Shown: in pieces, positions 1 through 8,176 of the stretch
How positions within the stretch are numbered: the first letter of the stretch is position 1
Layout of the letters: each line of letters opens with the position of its first letter
Source of the DNA: an uncultured Bacteroidales bacterium
GTDB lineage: Bacteria > Bacteroidota > Bacteroidia > Bacteroidales > UBA932
Length of the DNA: 57,329 bases
Reading direction: 5' to 3'
Assembly: GCA_900317925.1 (NCBI GenBank)
Contig: ONIQ01000008.1
Coordinates: 1-57,329 of the forward strand
The notes under the pieces: model-generated
Database searches by the model: none
What the model saw: only the letters and a program-made list of their open reading frames with translations
What the model was told of the DNA's origin: nothing
Translations under genes and position numbers: made by a program

Positions 1-324
1 CTGGGTGCCCCGGCCAGCTGCATCTACTGGGTGGCCATCTGCATCGCCTTCTGCTGCCTGTCCGCCCGGCTGTATATGCTCCACGGCATGATCGGCCTTC
101 CCGTCGGACGCTTCCTCCGGGAAGTCTTCCTGAACGAACTATGCGTGGTGCTGACGGCGATGGCCGCCGCCTGGGCCCTCTCGCTCCTGCTTCCGCTGGA
201 ACAGGCATGGGGTTTCCTGGTGCATGCCACCGCTTCGGTGCTGATCGCCGGCCTGACCATCTTCCTGCTGGGCATGAACAAAGCCGAACGCGCTTTTTGG
301 ACCCATAAACTCCTGAAACGATGA
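1..324 (+). CDS. Polysaccharide flippase, C-terminal part (cut by window edge)
   Basis: The open frame runs in from the left edge and gives 107 residues of a strongly hydrophobic C-terminus. Three membrane segments are visible, at about residues 8-25, 45-62 and 69-88, followed by a short basic tail ending KLLKR. This pattern, and its place in front of a pyruvyl transferase and glycosyltransferases, fits the end of a Wzx/MOP-type lipid-linked oligosaccharide flippase; the family call is inferred from hydrophobicity and context because the diagnostic N-terminal half is missing. The stop overlaps the next start by 4 bases, so it is translationally coupled to the FrhB-like gene. A complete second flippase lies at 14175-15641. 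Confidence 0.6.
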   Translation: MGAPASCIYWVAICIAFCCLSARLYMLHGMIGLPVGRFLREVFLNELCVVLTAMAAAWALSLLLPLEQAWGFLVHATASVLIAGLTIFLLGMNKAERAFWTHKLLKR

Positions 325-1400
325 TCCGGCTGCAACACAGGGAAGACTGCTGTGGCTGCACTGCTTGCGCCGCAGCCTGTCCGCACGGCGCCATCCGCAT
401 GGAGGCCGACGGGATGGGCTTCCCCTATCCGCATATAGACCCGGACCGCTGCATCGACTGCGGCCTTTGCGAGCAGGTCTGCGCCTTCAAGCCCCTTGAA
501 AAGACAGCCAGCCCCAAGGCCGAGGCCATCCGTTTCCCCGCCTGCCTGGAAAAGAGCCAGAGCGGAGGATTGGCTTATGCCCTGATGCACAAGGCCATCG
601 GAGCGGGTTTTCGGGTATACGGGGCCGCCCTCGACCCTGATTTTGTGGTCCGGCACCGAAGGGTAGATACGCTGGAAGGACTCGAACCCCTGCGGCTGTC
701 GAAATACGCCCAGAGCGACATGGACGGCATCGCGGAGCAGATCCTGGCAGACCTGACGGCCGGCCAGCGCGTGCTGTTTACCGGTACGCCCTGCCAGTGT
801 GCGGGCATCGGCTCGTTGTGCAAAGACCATCTCGGACAGCTGTTGCTGGCCGATATCGTCTGCCGCGCCGTTCCCTCTCCGGCCTTCTGGAAGAGTTTCC
901 TGGAAGCGAACGGGAAAGGCGGGCATTTGAAGCATGTGGTTTTCCGCGACCCTGCGCTCGGCTGGCACAATACGCAGACCCGGCTGGAATACGACGACCA
1001 TGTGGAACATCGGTCCGACTTCTATTTCTTCTTCCGGGAGAACCTGATCAACCGTCCCAGCTGCGCAGTCTGCCCCTTCACCGAGGTGCATCCTTCCGAT
1101 ATCACGTTGGGAGATTGCTGGGGGGTTGAAAAACTCCTTCCCGGCTTTGCCGATGATGACCGCGGCTGCTCCATCCTGCTGGCGAATACCCCCGCCGGAG
1201 AAGCGTTCACGCGGGATTTTCCGATGGAAAACCAGCGAACGGACGTGGATGCGGACAGCGTGCGCGCCTATTCCGGAAAGAAAGCCAATCCCCTGGCGGA
1301 TTTGGTAGAAAAAAAGTATCTTTGCAAAGGATATGCATTCGTAAACGCCCGGTTCGGCAGTAACTCGCTCAGGGAAAAGATCAAGAGCCTGATCAAATGA
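321..1400 (+). CDS. FrhB-like iron-sulfur protein (coenzyme F420 hydrogenase/dehydrogenase beta-subunit family)
   Basis: The 359-residue protein starts with a ferredoxin-type domain that has two cysteine clusters (C10/C11, C13, C16, C20 followed by P; then C44, C47, C50, C54). It continues into the FrhB N- and C-terminal domains, with GTPCQCAGI near residue 154 and a cysteine pair followed by GDCWG near residues 245-260. Members of this family in polysaccharide loci are flavin/Fe-S proteins usually next to a polysaccharide pyruvyl transferase, as here; their exact substrate is unknown and a redox role in making or tailoring a sugar or pyruvyl group is inference. It overlaps the flippase stop by 4 bases and the next start by 4 bases, so all are one operon. 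Confidence 0.85.
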   Translation: MIRLQHREDCCGCTACAAACPHGAIRMEADGMGFPYPHIDPDRCIDCGLCEQVCAFKPLEKTASPKAEAIRFPACLEKSQSGGLAYALMHKAIGAGFRVYGAALDPDFVVRHRRVDTLEGLEPLRLSKYAQSDMDGIAEQILADLTAGQRVLFTGTPCQCAGIGSLCKDHLGQLLLADIVCRAVPSPAFWKSFLEANGKGGHLKHVVFRDPALGWHNTQTRLEYDDHVEHRSDFYFFFRENLINRPSCAVCPFTEVHPSDITLGDCWGVEKLLPGFADDDRGCSILLANTPAGEAFTRDFPMENQRTDVDADSVRAYSGKKANPLADLVEKKYLCKGYAFVNARFGSNSLREKIKSLIK

Positions 1401-2380
1401 AAGTAGCCATTGTCACACAACCCCTCATGGCCAACTACGGAGGAATCCTTCAGAATTATGCCCTGCAGCAGGTTCTGAAGCAGTTGGGACATGAGCCGGT
1501 TACCATCGACTGGCTGCCGACGACGCCCTTGAAATGGTACCTGCGGGGCCTGTTGCGGATGATCGTGAAAGGAGTCCCTTACCGCCGGCTGTTCTGTGTC
1601 CGATCCGAACCCTTCGAGACCTTTGTACGGAGCAGGCTCAACCTCACCCCGACCGTCCGCTGCTACCGGAAATCGCTCACAAAAGGCATGGACGCCCTGC
1701 TGGCAGGAAGCGACCAGGTCTGGCGGCCCGGATACAGCCCCCGCCTGCTTCCGGACATGTTTTTCCGTTTCGCCGGAGACTTCCGCGGCATCCGCATGGC
1801 CTATGCCGCATCATTCGGAACAGACCACTGGGAAGCCTCCCCTTCCCTCAAGGCGCAGTGCCTCCGCTATGCGAAAGCCATCCACCCCGTATCGGTCCGG
1901 GAACAGACCGGCATCGACATTTGCCGGCAGGAACTGGGAATTGCGGCCGTCCAGATGCCGGATCCGGTTTTCCTCCTCCCGGCCGCCGCTTATCTGGACC
2001 TTTGCGCCGGCATCCCCCGGACGGAGGAGCCCTATATCGCCGCCTATATCCTGGACGATCGCGAAGAGGTGGACGCCCAGCTGGCCCGTACGGCTGCGGA
2101 GAGCGGGCTTCCCATCCGCCGCTGCACGGCCGGAAAAGACGCCACCCTGTCTGTCGAAGAATGGCTGGCGCTGTTCCGGGATGCCCGGGAAGTGGTAACG
2201 GACAGTTTCCACGGCAGCGTCATCGCCCGGCTGCTGGACAAAAAATGTACGACCCTCTGCAACGAGCAGCGGGGCAAGACCCGCTTTGATGAATTGAACC
2301 GGCTGGGAACGGACCTGGAAGCCTTGCGGCAGAAAGGCCTTTCCTTCCTCCGGGATGCGCTTTCCCATAATAACGAATAG
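1397..2380 (+). CDS. Polysaccharide pyruvyl transferase family protein
   Basis: The 327-residue protein begins with the typical Rossmann-like strand and glycine turn (KVAIVTQPLMANYGG). It has the family signature GSDQVW near residue 103 and a DSFHG motif near residue 268, which mark the polysaccharide pyruvyl transferase (CsaB-like) fold. Characterised members transfer pyruvate from phosphoenolpyruvate to a sugar of a surface polymer as a ketal; others in the family may act as plain glycosyltransferases, so the substrate is not established. It starts 4 bases inside the preceding FrhB-like gene, a pairing seen often in capsule loci. The next gene follows after 1 base if read from its second ATG. 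Confidence 0.85.
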   Translation: MKVAIVTQPLMANYGGILQNYALQQVLKQLGHEPVTIDWLPTTPLKWYLRGLLRMIVKGVPYRRLFCVRSEPFETFVRSRLNLTPTVRCYRKSLTKGMDALLAGSDQVWRPGYSPRLLPDMFFRFAGDFRGIRMAYAASFGTDHWEASPSLKAQCLRYAKAIHPVSVREQTGIDICRQELGIAAVQMPDPVFLLPAAAYLDLCAGIPRTEEPYIAAYILDDREEVDAQLARTAAESGLPIRRCTAGKDATLSVEEWLALFRDAREVVTDSFHGSVIARLLDKKCTTLCNEQRGKTRFDELNRLGTDLEALRQKGLSFLRDALSHNNE

Positions 2381-2381
2381 T

Positions 2382-3494
2382 ATGAAAAAGCTGCGCATCC
2401 TCTATGTCTGCAATGAAGACCTTGCCATCGGCGGCGCTTCCCTGTCGCTGATGAGTATGCTCCGGTCCCTGGAAGGCAAGGTGCAGCCGACGCTGCTCTT
2501 CCGCCAGGAAGGTCCGGCGGCGGAGTTGTTCCGCCAGGCGGGATACGACTGCGTGGTCATCCCCTTCCGGCGCGCCACCTTCCACGCAAAAGGGCTCGTC
2601 CGCGTGCTGCGCTTCCTGCCGCACGCCATCATGACGGCCATCGTCCAGTGGCGCTGCGTCCGCCGATGCCGGCAACGCTTCGCGGGCATCGATGCCGTGC
2701 ATTCCAATTCCGGAACGGTCGATATCGGCCTGCGCATCGCCGCCACGCTTAAGGTTCCGCACATCTGGCACATCCGCGAATACATCGATCTGGGGCTGCA
2801 TACCGCTCCCTTCCCCGGCTGGGGTCACTGGAAGCGGGAAATCTTCCGTTCCGATGCCGTTATCGCCATCTCGCCCGGCCTGTTCCGCCACCTCCGGCTG
2901 GATCAGCATCCGCACGGGATCTGCCTGCCCGATGCGGTCTGTTCCGCGGCCGATTCCGTCCTGGAGACGCCCAAAGAGAAGTTTGTCGCCTTTGTATCGG
3001 GTACCCTCTCCGCCGTCAAGCGTCCGGAAGAGGCGCTGCGCATCTTTGCCGCGGCGAAACCGGAAGGCTATACGCTCAAGATGGTCGGCAATGTCGATGA
3101 GCACATGAAGGCCGGCCTGCAGCAGCTCGCCTCCGAACTGGGAATGGCTTCCGCGCTGGAATTCCTGCCTTTTACCCGGGATATCAAGAGCCTGCTTTCC
3201 AAGGCGGCGGCCACGCTGGTGTGCACCGATTTTGAAGGCATGGGACGCGTCTGCATTGAGGCGATGTTCTATGGCTGTCCCGTCATTGCCCGCGATTCCG
3301 GCGGCTCGTCCGACCTGCTTGCCGAGGGACGGGGCTACCTGTACCAAGACCTGCCGAAGGCGGCAGCCTCTTTGCGCCAGGTACTGGACACCTTCCCAGA
3401 GGAGATGGCCGAAAAGGCCCGCCAATATGCCTTAACCAATTTTGTAACAGAAGATTACGCAGAAAAGATTCTAACAATATACCAGGCTTTATGA
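2382..3494 (+). CDS. Glycosyltransferase, family GT4 type
   Basis: The 370-residue protein has a GT-B layout. The N-terminal domain opens with KLRILYVCNEDLAIGG, and the C-terminal nucleotide-sugar domain has EGMGRVCIEAMFYG followed by PVIARDSGG near residues 283-305, including the conserved E of the retaining GT4 EX7E region. The start at 2382 was chosen because the methionine directly precedes the first beta strand and lies 1 base after the previous stop; an in-frame ATG at 2355 would overlap the upstream gene. It probably adds one sugar to the polysaccharide repeat unit on the cytoplasmic face. Donor and acceptor cannot be read from the sequence. It overlaps gmhA-like by 4 bases. Confidence 0.85.
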   Translation: MKKLRILYVCNEDLAIGGASLSLMSMLRSLEGKVQPTLLFRQEGPAAELFRQAGYDCVVIPFRRATFHAKGLVRVLRFLPHAIMTAIVQWRCVRRCRQRFAGIDAVHSNSGTVDIGLRIAATLKVPHIWHIREYIDLGLHTAPFPGWGHWKREIFRSDAVIAISPGLFRHLRLDQHPHGICLPDAVCSAADSVLETPKEKFVAFVSGTLSAVKRPEEALRIFAAAKPEGYTLKMVGNVDEHMKAGLQQLASELGMASALEFLPFTRDIKSLLSKAAATLVCTDFEGMGRVCIEAMFYGCPVIARDSGGSSDLLAEGRGYLYQDLPKAAASLRQVLDTFPEEMAEKARQYALTNFVTEDYAEKILTIYQAL

Positions 3495-4129
3495 AAGAGC
3501 TCCTTCAGACACTCACCGACCGCTATCCGGCCCTCCTGTCCTGCCGGAAGGACATCGAAGCCAGCGCGCAGCGCATCGGCGACAGTTTTGCCCGCGGCGG
3601 AAAACTCCTCATCGCCGGGAACGGCGGGTCTGCAGCCGACGCGGAGCACATCGTAGGCGAGCTGATGAAATCCTTCGTGCTCCCCCGCCCGCTGGATGCG
3701 TCGCTAATGGAGCGCATGCGGAAGATCGACCCGCAGCGGGGCGCCCTCCTGGCACAGCATCTCCAGCAGGGGCTGCCGGCCATCGCCCTGGACGGCCATC
3801 CGGCCTTATCGACCGCCTTCCAGAATGACTGCGAACCACAACTGGTCTTTGCCCAGCAGGTAATCGGATACGGGCAGGAAGGAGATGCCCTGCTGGCCAT
3901 TTCCACCTCGGGAAACAGCGAGAACGTGCTGTATGCCGCCATTGCCGCGAAGGCCAAGGGAATGGCTATCATCGGCCTTACCGGCGCCCGCGAAAGCCGC
4001 CTGTCGGCCCTGGCCGACACCTGCATCCGCGTTCCGGCCACTGAAACCTATCAGGTACAGGAGTTGCATCTGCCCGTCTATCACGCCCTCTGCATGATGT
4101 GGGAAAAACGATTCTTTGGAGCCGGTTAA
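3491..4129 (+). CDS. gmhA: D-sedoheptulose 7-phosphate isomerase-like SIS protein
   Basis: The 212-residue protein is a single SIS (sugar isomerase) domain with the GmhA signature GNGGSAADAEH at about residues 41-51 and the phosphate-binding STSGNSENV near 138. GmhA converts sedoheptulose 7-phosphate to D-glycero-D-manno-heptose 7-phosphate, the first step to ADP- or GDP-heptose. It is slightly longer than the E. coli enzyme because of a stretch at about 60-95 (RMRKIDPQRG region), common in capsule-locus homologues. No kinase, phosphatase or nucleotidyltransferase of the heptose pathway is in the window, so these must lie elsewhere if heptose is made. It overlaps the GT4 gene by 4 bases and its 3' end overlaps the convergent deacetylase gene by 4 bases. 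Confidence 0.85.
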   Translation: MKELLQTLTDRYPALLSCRKDIEASAQRIGDSFARGGKLLIAGNGGSAADAEHIVGELMKSFVLPRPLDASLMERMRKIDPQRGALLAQHLQQGLPAIALDGHPALSTAFQNDCEPQLVFAQQVIGYGQEGDALLAISTSGNSENVLYAAIAAKAKGMAIIGLTGARESRLSALADTCIRVPATETYQVQELHLPVYHALCMMWEKRFFGAG

Positions 4130-4971
4130 AGCGAGAACACCCGGGCCTTTGACCAATCGACCTGGGCGTCGGCCTGGCGGATATCCGTGAAGGAAAAATC
4201 GGTCAGGTAGCGGCGCAACTTGGATTCTGCCGTTTTCAACCCCACATACGAACGGAACTTCCGCTTGAGCGGGAGATCCGGAACCATCGGCTGCCCGGCA
4301 TCCAGGTCGCGGGGATGGATATAAGACAAGAGATAGGGCTGCCGGAGGCTCCAGGCACGGATCAGGGCATAGGGGAAGAGTCGGAAATAGCCGCCCCCGT
4401 TAAAGACGAGGTGCTTGCCGGCCACGGTCTTGAAGCTGACCGGGAACTCCTTCATCGTAATGCCATTGTACTGAATCAGCGCCGGCTCCATCACCGGGAA
4501 CGAGGGCATTCCGCCGTGCGCGTGGGCTGCCGGAAAGACCGAGGCATCGAAACGGATACCCAGTTCGTGCAAGATTTCAAAAGCCCAGCCTTCCGTTTCC
4601 CGGATGGAGAAACCGGGGGCGCGGAACGCATCCACCTTTTGACCGGTAATGTCTTCCAACATCTTGACGCCGGTATCCACATCCTGCCGGAAATCCTCCC
4701 GCGAGCCTTTCCAAACCAGCCGGTGTTCCATGGTATGGCACCCCACCTGGTATTTTTCCGCGATCCGTCGGATGGCCGCCGGATAACGCCGGGCAATCCA
4801 GCCCAGCACGAAGAAGGTCGCCTGCGAGCCGGTTTCGTCCAAAATCTGCAGGATCCGGTCCACATTCGCGTCCAGGCGGGATTCAAACCAGTCCCACTGC
4901 GCAACGGAAGCGGTCGCGTCGCAGTCCAGCAGGTGGAACCATTCCTCCACGTCAAAGGTCAGGATGTTCAT
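4126..4971 (-). CDS. Polysaccharide deacetylase (NodB-fold) family protein
   Basis: The 281-residue protein begins NILTFDVEEWFHL, carrying the first NodB metal motif (D7 with E9/E10). It has the HxxxH motif within CHTMEH near residues 77-81 and FRAPGFS near 116, which complete the catalytic core of carbohydrate esterase family 4. The VEEWF start and total length match the group linked to exopolysaccharide loci (DUF3473-type). It is expected to remove N- or O-acetyl groups from a glycan or lipid-linked sugar; no signal peptide is visible, so it probably acts in the cytoplasm on the precursor. It is the last gene of a three-gene leftward unit behind the ATP-grasp gene. Confidence 0.85.
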   Translation of the reverse strand: MNILTFDVEEWFHLLDCDATASVAQWDWFESRLDANVDRILQILDETGSQATFFVLGWIARRYPAAIRRIAEKYQVGCHTMEHRLVWKGSREDFRQDVDTGVKMLEDITGQKVDAFRAPGFSIRETEGWAFEILHELGIRFDASVFPAAHAHGGMPSFPVMEPALIQYNGITMKEFPVSFKTVAGKHLVFNGGGYFRLFPYALIRAWSLRQPYLLSYIHPRDLDAGQPMVPDLPLKRKFRSYVGLKTAESKLRRYLTDFSFTDIRQADAQVDWSKARVFSL

Positions 4972-4972
4972 A

Positions 4973-6130
4973 TCAGTGCTTTTTCTCTTTCATTTTCTGG
5001 CGGAAGTCACAAAGTCCCTGTAGCAGGAAGGCGAACCAGGGCAGCGGATCATCCCAATAAAACATCTGTTCCCGAACCCGCTTATAGCCCATCCGGCGGG
5101 GTGATTTTTGGAAGCGGTTCGGGCTGGAGAGGAACCAGAGGGCATCTGTCTGTCCGATCCGCACGCACAAGGAAGTGTCGCTGTGGGTGAAGCGGGTCAC
5201 CGTCTCACCGCGGGCATCTTCGAGAATCTGCTGCGCCAGGTTGAATCCGGACAGAAAACCGATGGTGATGGCATGGGCGGCGCGCGGGTTGATTTCGATC
5301 ACCCGGGGTCCTTTGTCCCGGTCGTCCAGCATCAAATCGACGCCGACCACACCCCGCAGCTGCATCCGGGTCACCAAGGTCGCGATGATCCGGTGGATAT
5401 CTTCCCGATCGATCAGGACATTCAGCGTGCTGGTTCCGCCCTTCTCGGGAAAGAGGTGCTTGCTGACATACAGGAAGGAACTTTTGACCTCTCCGAAGCG
5501 GTCGATATAGACGTTTCCCGACAGCACCTCACTGCTGAGGGGAATGCATTCCTGCAGGACGGAGGCCTCCAGATCAATCCCCTGCTCCCGGACATAGCGT
5601 TCCATCTCGTCCGGCGTACCGAAAGCATGGAAACCGCGCGCGCCGAAGGAACGGGCCGGTTTGATGATGGCCGGGAAAACGAGTCCCTTCTCGACGGCAT
5701 CGGCCACTGAACGGGCCCCGAATACCGTACGGGGACACGGGAGGCCGTTTTCCATGCACACCCGCATCACCTCGTTCTTGTCGTTGGCCCGGTCGAAAAC
5801 GTCGGCATCGTTGGCGCAGATGTACGCATAGGCCGACAATTCCTGCTTATGGTGGGAGAGGATCCGCGCGGAAAAGTCGAATGGCGGGAAAACAATATCG
5901 AACCGCCCGCTTTTCACCAGGTCCACGATGAAGCGTTCCGATTCCTCCGGACGGGCAAAATCGCACACCCCCAGGATCTTATGATCCGGAAGCCGGGAAG
6001 CGTAGCTGCAGTCCAACCGGGAACCGCAGAGCACGGAAACCTCGCATCCCAGTTCTTTAAACGCACGGATGAAAGGCAGGCTCTGCTTGCAGTACCCCTC
6101 CAGGATGAGGACGTGTTCGGGACGATTCAT
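4973..6130 (-). CDS. ATP-grasp ligase of a polysaccharide locus
   Basis: The 385-residue protein has a preATP-grasp domain (about 1-110) and an ATP-grasp domain with PAIIKPARSFGARG near residues 155-170 (nucleotide-binding lysine and flexible loop) and the metal-binding VIEINPRAAHA near 285. It is a carboxylate-amine or carboxylate-thiol ligase by family; its substrate is unknown, but in glycan loci such proteins often attach an amino acid to a sugar acid. I chose the ATG at 6130 (NRPEHVLILEG) because the only upstream in-frame initiator is a TTG at 6139; the start then overlaps the stop region of the upstream glycosyltransferase. The C-terminus is basic. Confidence 0.8.
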   Translation of the reverse strand: MNRPEHVLILEGYCKQSLPFIRAFKELGCEVSVLCGSRLDCSYASRLPDHKILGVCDFARPEESERFIVDLVKSGRFDIVFPPFDFSARILSHHKQELSAYAYICANDADVFDRANDKNEVMRVCMENGLPCPRTVFGARSVADAVEKGLVFPAIIKPARSFGARGFHAFGTPDEMERYVREQGIDLEASVLQECIPLSSEVLSGNVYIDRFGEVKSSFLYVSKHLFPEKGGTSTLNVLIDREDIHRIIATLVTRMQLRGVVGVDLMLDDRDKGPRVIEINPRAAHAITIGFLSGFNLAQQILEDARGETVTRFTHSDTSLCVRIGQTDALWFLSSPNRFQKSPRRMGYKRVREQMFYWDDPLPWFAFLLQGLCDFRQKMKEKKH

Positions 6131-6135
6131 GGACT

Positions 6136-7215
6136 TCAATACAGTTGTGCGTATTTCTCGGCGATCAATTGCCAGCGGTACCGCCGGTCAGCGATTTCCT
6201 TCATCTGCTGTGCCAGCGCGGGGAAATCCATTGTCCGGTTCCGGACCACCTCCCGCAGCGAGGCGGCATCGGTAAAATACAGCGCTTTCCCTTCGGTGGT
6301 CGCCCGGTTATAGACCACGTCGAACGTCACGATCGGGAGCCCGAGGAACATGGCTTCCACCAGCGAGGGATTCGTTCCGCCCACACTGTGCGGGTGGATA
6401 TACAGTTGGCAGTTGCTCCGCAGCAGGTTGATACCGGCCGGATCATAAATCGGATCCATCATCCGGATATTCGGACAGGAGGAATACTGTGCACGCAGGT
6501 TCCTTCCGTATTCACTTTTGTTCCAATTGCCGACGAGGACCAGCGTCTGCTCCGGCATCCCGGAAAAGGCCTCCAGAATGACGTGGATATTATTTTCCGG
6601 CTCGATGCGGCAGACATTGAAGCAGTACGTCCCGGCCTGCAGGCCATAGTCGGAGGCGAGCCGGGCGTCGTCCCGCACGGGGAAGGCCCCGTCGCCGCCA
6701 TATTCGATCAGGACGGGTTCCTGTCCGGAGAAATCCCGGATCATGGGCGTAATGGCATCATTGTCAGAGATATGCACATCGGAAAAACGGGCCGAGAACC
6801 GCATCAGGGTCTGCATGACCGCCTTGGCCAGCGGATTCCATTTTTCCCGCTTGAGTTCAAAGCCGTCGTAATGGTACAGGACTTTCCGGCGACCGAACAG
6901 GCGCAGCAGGGGCAGCAGATAAGAGCCGCAGTTGCCCAGTGCCAGGATGGTGTCGCAGGTAAACCAGGCATGGATCAGGCTCAGGCCGTCATAGAGCAGC
7001 GACTGCGGCCCGTTCGCGCTAAACGGGATGTATTGCAGGCGGGCCCCTTTGTAGGACGGGATTCGGTCACGATAGGCCTTTCGGCTGCAATAGACCGTAT
7101 AGGAGACATCCTCGGGGGTATAATCGAGCATATTCTCCACCATGGTCTCATATCCGCCATAACAGGCAGGAACGCCAACCGTTCCGGTAATCGCGACTCT
7201 CTTTTTCTTGGGCAT
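6136..7215 (-). CDS. DUF1972 glycosyltransferase (rhamnosyltransferase-like, GT4)
   Basis: The 359-residue protein starts KRVAITGTVGVPACYGGYETM, the signature of the DUF1972 N-terminal domain found in rhamnosyl- and other GT4 transferases such as streptococcal and enterococcal cell-wall rhamnosyltransferases. The C-terminal GT-B domain includes HSVGGTNPSLVEAMFLGLPI near residues 275-295 with the conserved glutamate. Because the neighbouring operon makes dTDP-rhamnose, use of that donor is plausible but inferred. It is the first gene of a leftward unit with the ATP-grasp and deacetylase genes, and has its own promoter element (7232-7239) in the divergent spacer. Confidence 0.85.
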   Translation of the reverse strand: MPKKKRVAITGTVGVPACYGGYETMVENMLDYTPEDVSYTVYCSRKAYRDRIPSYKGARLQYIPFSANGPQSLLYDGLSLIHAWFTCDTILALGNCGSYLLPLLRLFGRRKVLYHYDGFELKREKWNPLAKAVMQTLMRFSARFSDVHISDNDAITPMIRDFSGQEPVLIEYGGDGAFPVRDDARLASDYGLQAGTYCFNVCRIEPENNIHVILEAFSGMPEQTLVLVGNWNKSEYGRNLRAQYSSCPNIRMMDPIYDPAGINLLRSNCQLYIHPHSVGGTNPSLVEAMFLGLPIVTFDVVYNRATTEGKALYFTDAASLREVVRNRTMDFPALAQQMKEIADRRYRWQLIAEKYAQLY

Positions 7216-7231
7216 CCGTTATTAATTTGTA

Positions 7232-7239
7232 CAAATATA
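7232..7239 (-). promoter_or_regulatory. -7 promoter element TATATTTG for the DUF1972 glycosyltransferase unit
   Basis: On the minus strand the spacer reads TATATTTG, an exact match to the Bacteroidota -7 consensus TAnnTTTG. It lies 16 bases before the ATG at 7215. No clear -33 TTTG was found at the usual 19-21 base distance. Confidence 0.55.
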
Positions 7240-7260
7240 ACATTTTCAAAGATTATTCGC

Positions 7261-7268
7261 TACATTTG
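7261..7268 (+). promoter_or_regulatory. -7 promoter element TACATTTG for the GT2 gene
   Basis: TACATTTG matches the Bacteroidota -7 consensus and ends 5 bases before the ATG at 7274. With a transcription start usually some 4-7 bases after this element, the mRNA would begin at or next to the start codon, so it is predicted to be leaderless. The element also argues against the GTG at 7268 as start, which lies within it. Confidence 0.55.
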
Positions 7269-7273
7269 TGATT

Positions 7274-8173
7274 ATGGAAAAACAGGCACCCCGATACAGC
7301 ATCCTGCTCCCCGCTTTCCGCGCACGCTTCCTGAAGGTGTGTCTGGAGAGCATTCTCCGTCAGACCGAATCGGATTTCGAGCTGATTGTGGTGGACGATG
7401 CCTCCCCCGAAGACCTGGAAAGCATCGTCCGGTCCTTCCCGGATCCACGCATCCGGTATTTCCGCAACGCCGTTGGCTGCGGGGCCGAGCATCTGGTGGA
7501 TAACTGGAACATCTGCCTGGGGCATGCCCGCGGGGAATTCGTGCTCAATATGGGTGACGATGACATCCTGGAACCTCGTTGCCTGGAAGCCTTTGGAGAG
7601 TTGATCGCCCGCCATCCGGACAAAGATGTCTATCACATGCGGGCCTCGTTCATTGATGAAAACGGAACGGTCTTCCGCGTCCTGGAGGAGCGTCCCGAGA
7701 CGGAAAGCCTGGAGGAGATGGTCCGGGCCCGCTGGAAAGGCCGTCCGCAGATGATCGGGGACTATCTTTTCCGCCGCCAGCCCCTGGTGGATGCCGGAGG
7801 TTACTATGACCTCCCCTACGCCTGGTGCTCGGATGACATTTCGGTTTTCCGCGCCGCCCGCGAGAAAGGCATCGCCAATGGCAACGAGCCGCTCTTCCTT
7901 TTCCGCAAAAGCCGCTATTCCATCAGTGGAAACGCCCTGAATACGGAAGGGAAACTACGGGCGACCTGCCAATCGGAGGCCTGGTACCGCAGCGTGTTCG
8001 GGCCCCGGCCCAGTTGCCTGGAACAGGCGTATTACCGGCGGCAGCGACGGTATTTCCTGTCCTGCGACGCATCCCATCCCCTGTCCTGGTGGTTCCGGAA
8101 CCGGAAATCATTCGGGCTCAGCGGGATGGATATCCTGTCCGCCGCCCTCAAGAAAGTCATCCACCACCGGTAA
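7274..8173 (+). CDS. Glycosyltransferase family 2
   Basis: The 299-residue protein has a GT-A fold N-terminus: YSILLPAF, then DFELIVVDDASPED near residues 35-50 with the nucleotide-binding aspartates, and MGDDDILEP near 95 as the DxD metal site. It is an inverting GT2 enzyme by family and most likely adds one sugar of the repeat unit. The C-terminal 80 residues are rich in W, F, R and Y and could sit on the membrane. It stands alone on the + strand between two leftward units and ends 3 bases from the convergent GDPD gene, without an evident terminator. Confidence 0.85.
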   Translation: MEKQAPRYSILLPAFRARFLKVCLESILRQTESDFELIVVDDASPEDLESIVRSFPDPRIRYFRNAVGCGAEHLVDNWNICLGHARGEFVLNMGDDDILEPRCLEAFGELIARHPDKDVYHMRASFIDENGTVFRVLEERPETESLEEMVRARWKGRPQMIGDYLFRRQPLVDAGGYYDLPYAWCSDDISVFRAAREKGIANGNEPLFLFRKSRYSISGNALNTEGKLRATCQSEAWYRSVFGPRPSCLEQAYYRRQRRYFLSCDASHPLSWWFRNRKSFGLSGMDILSAALKKVIHHR

Positions 8174-8176
8174 TCT

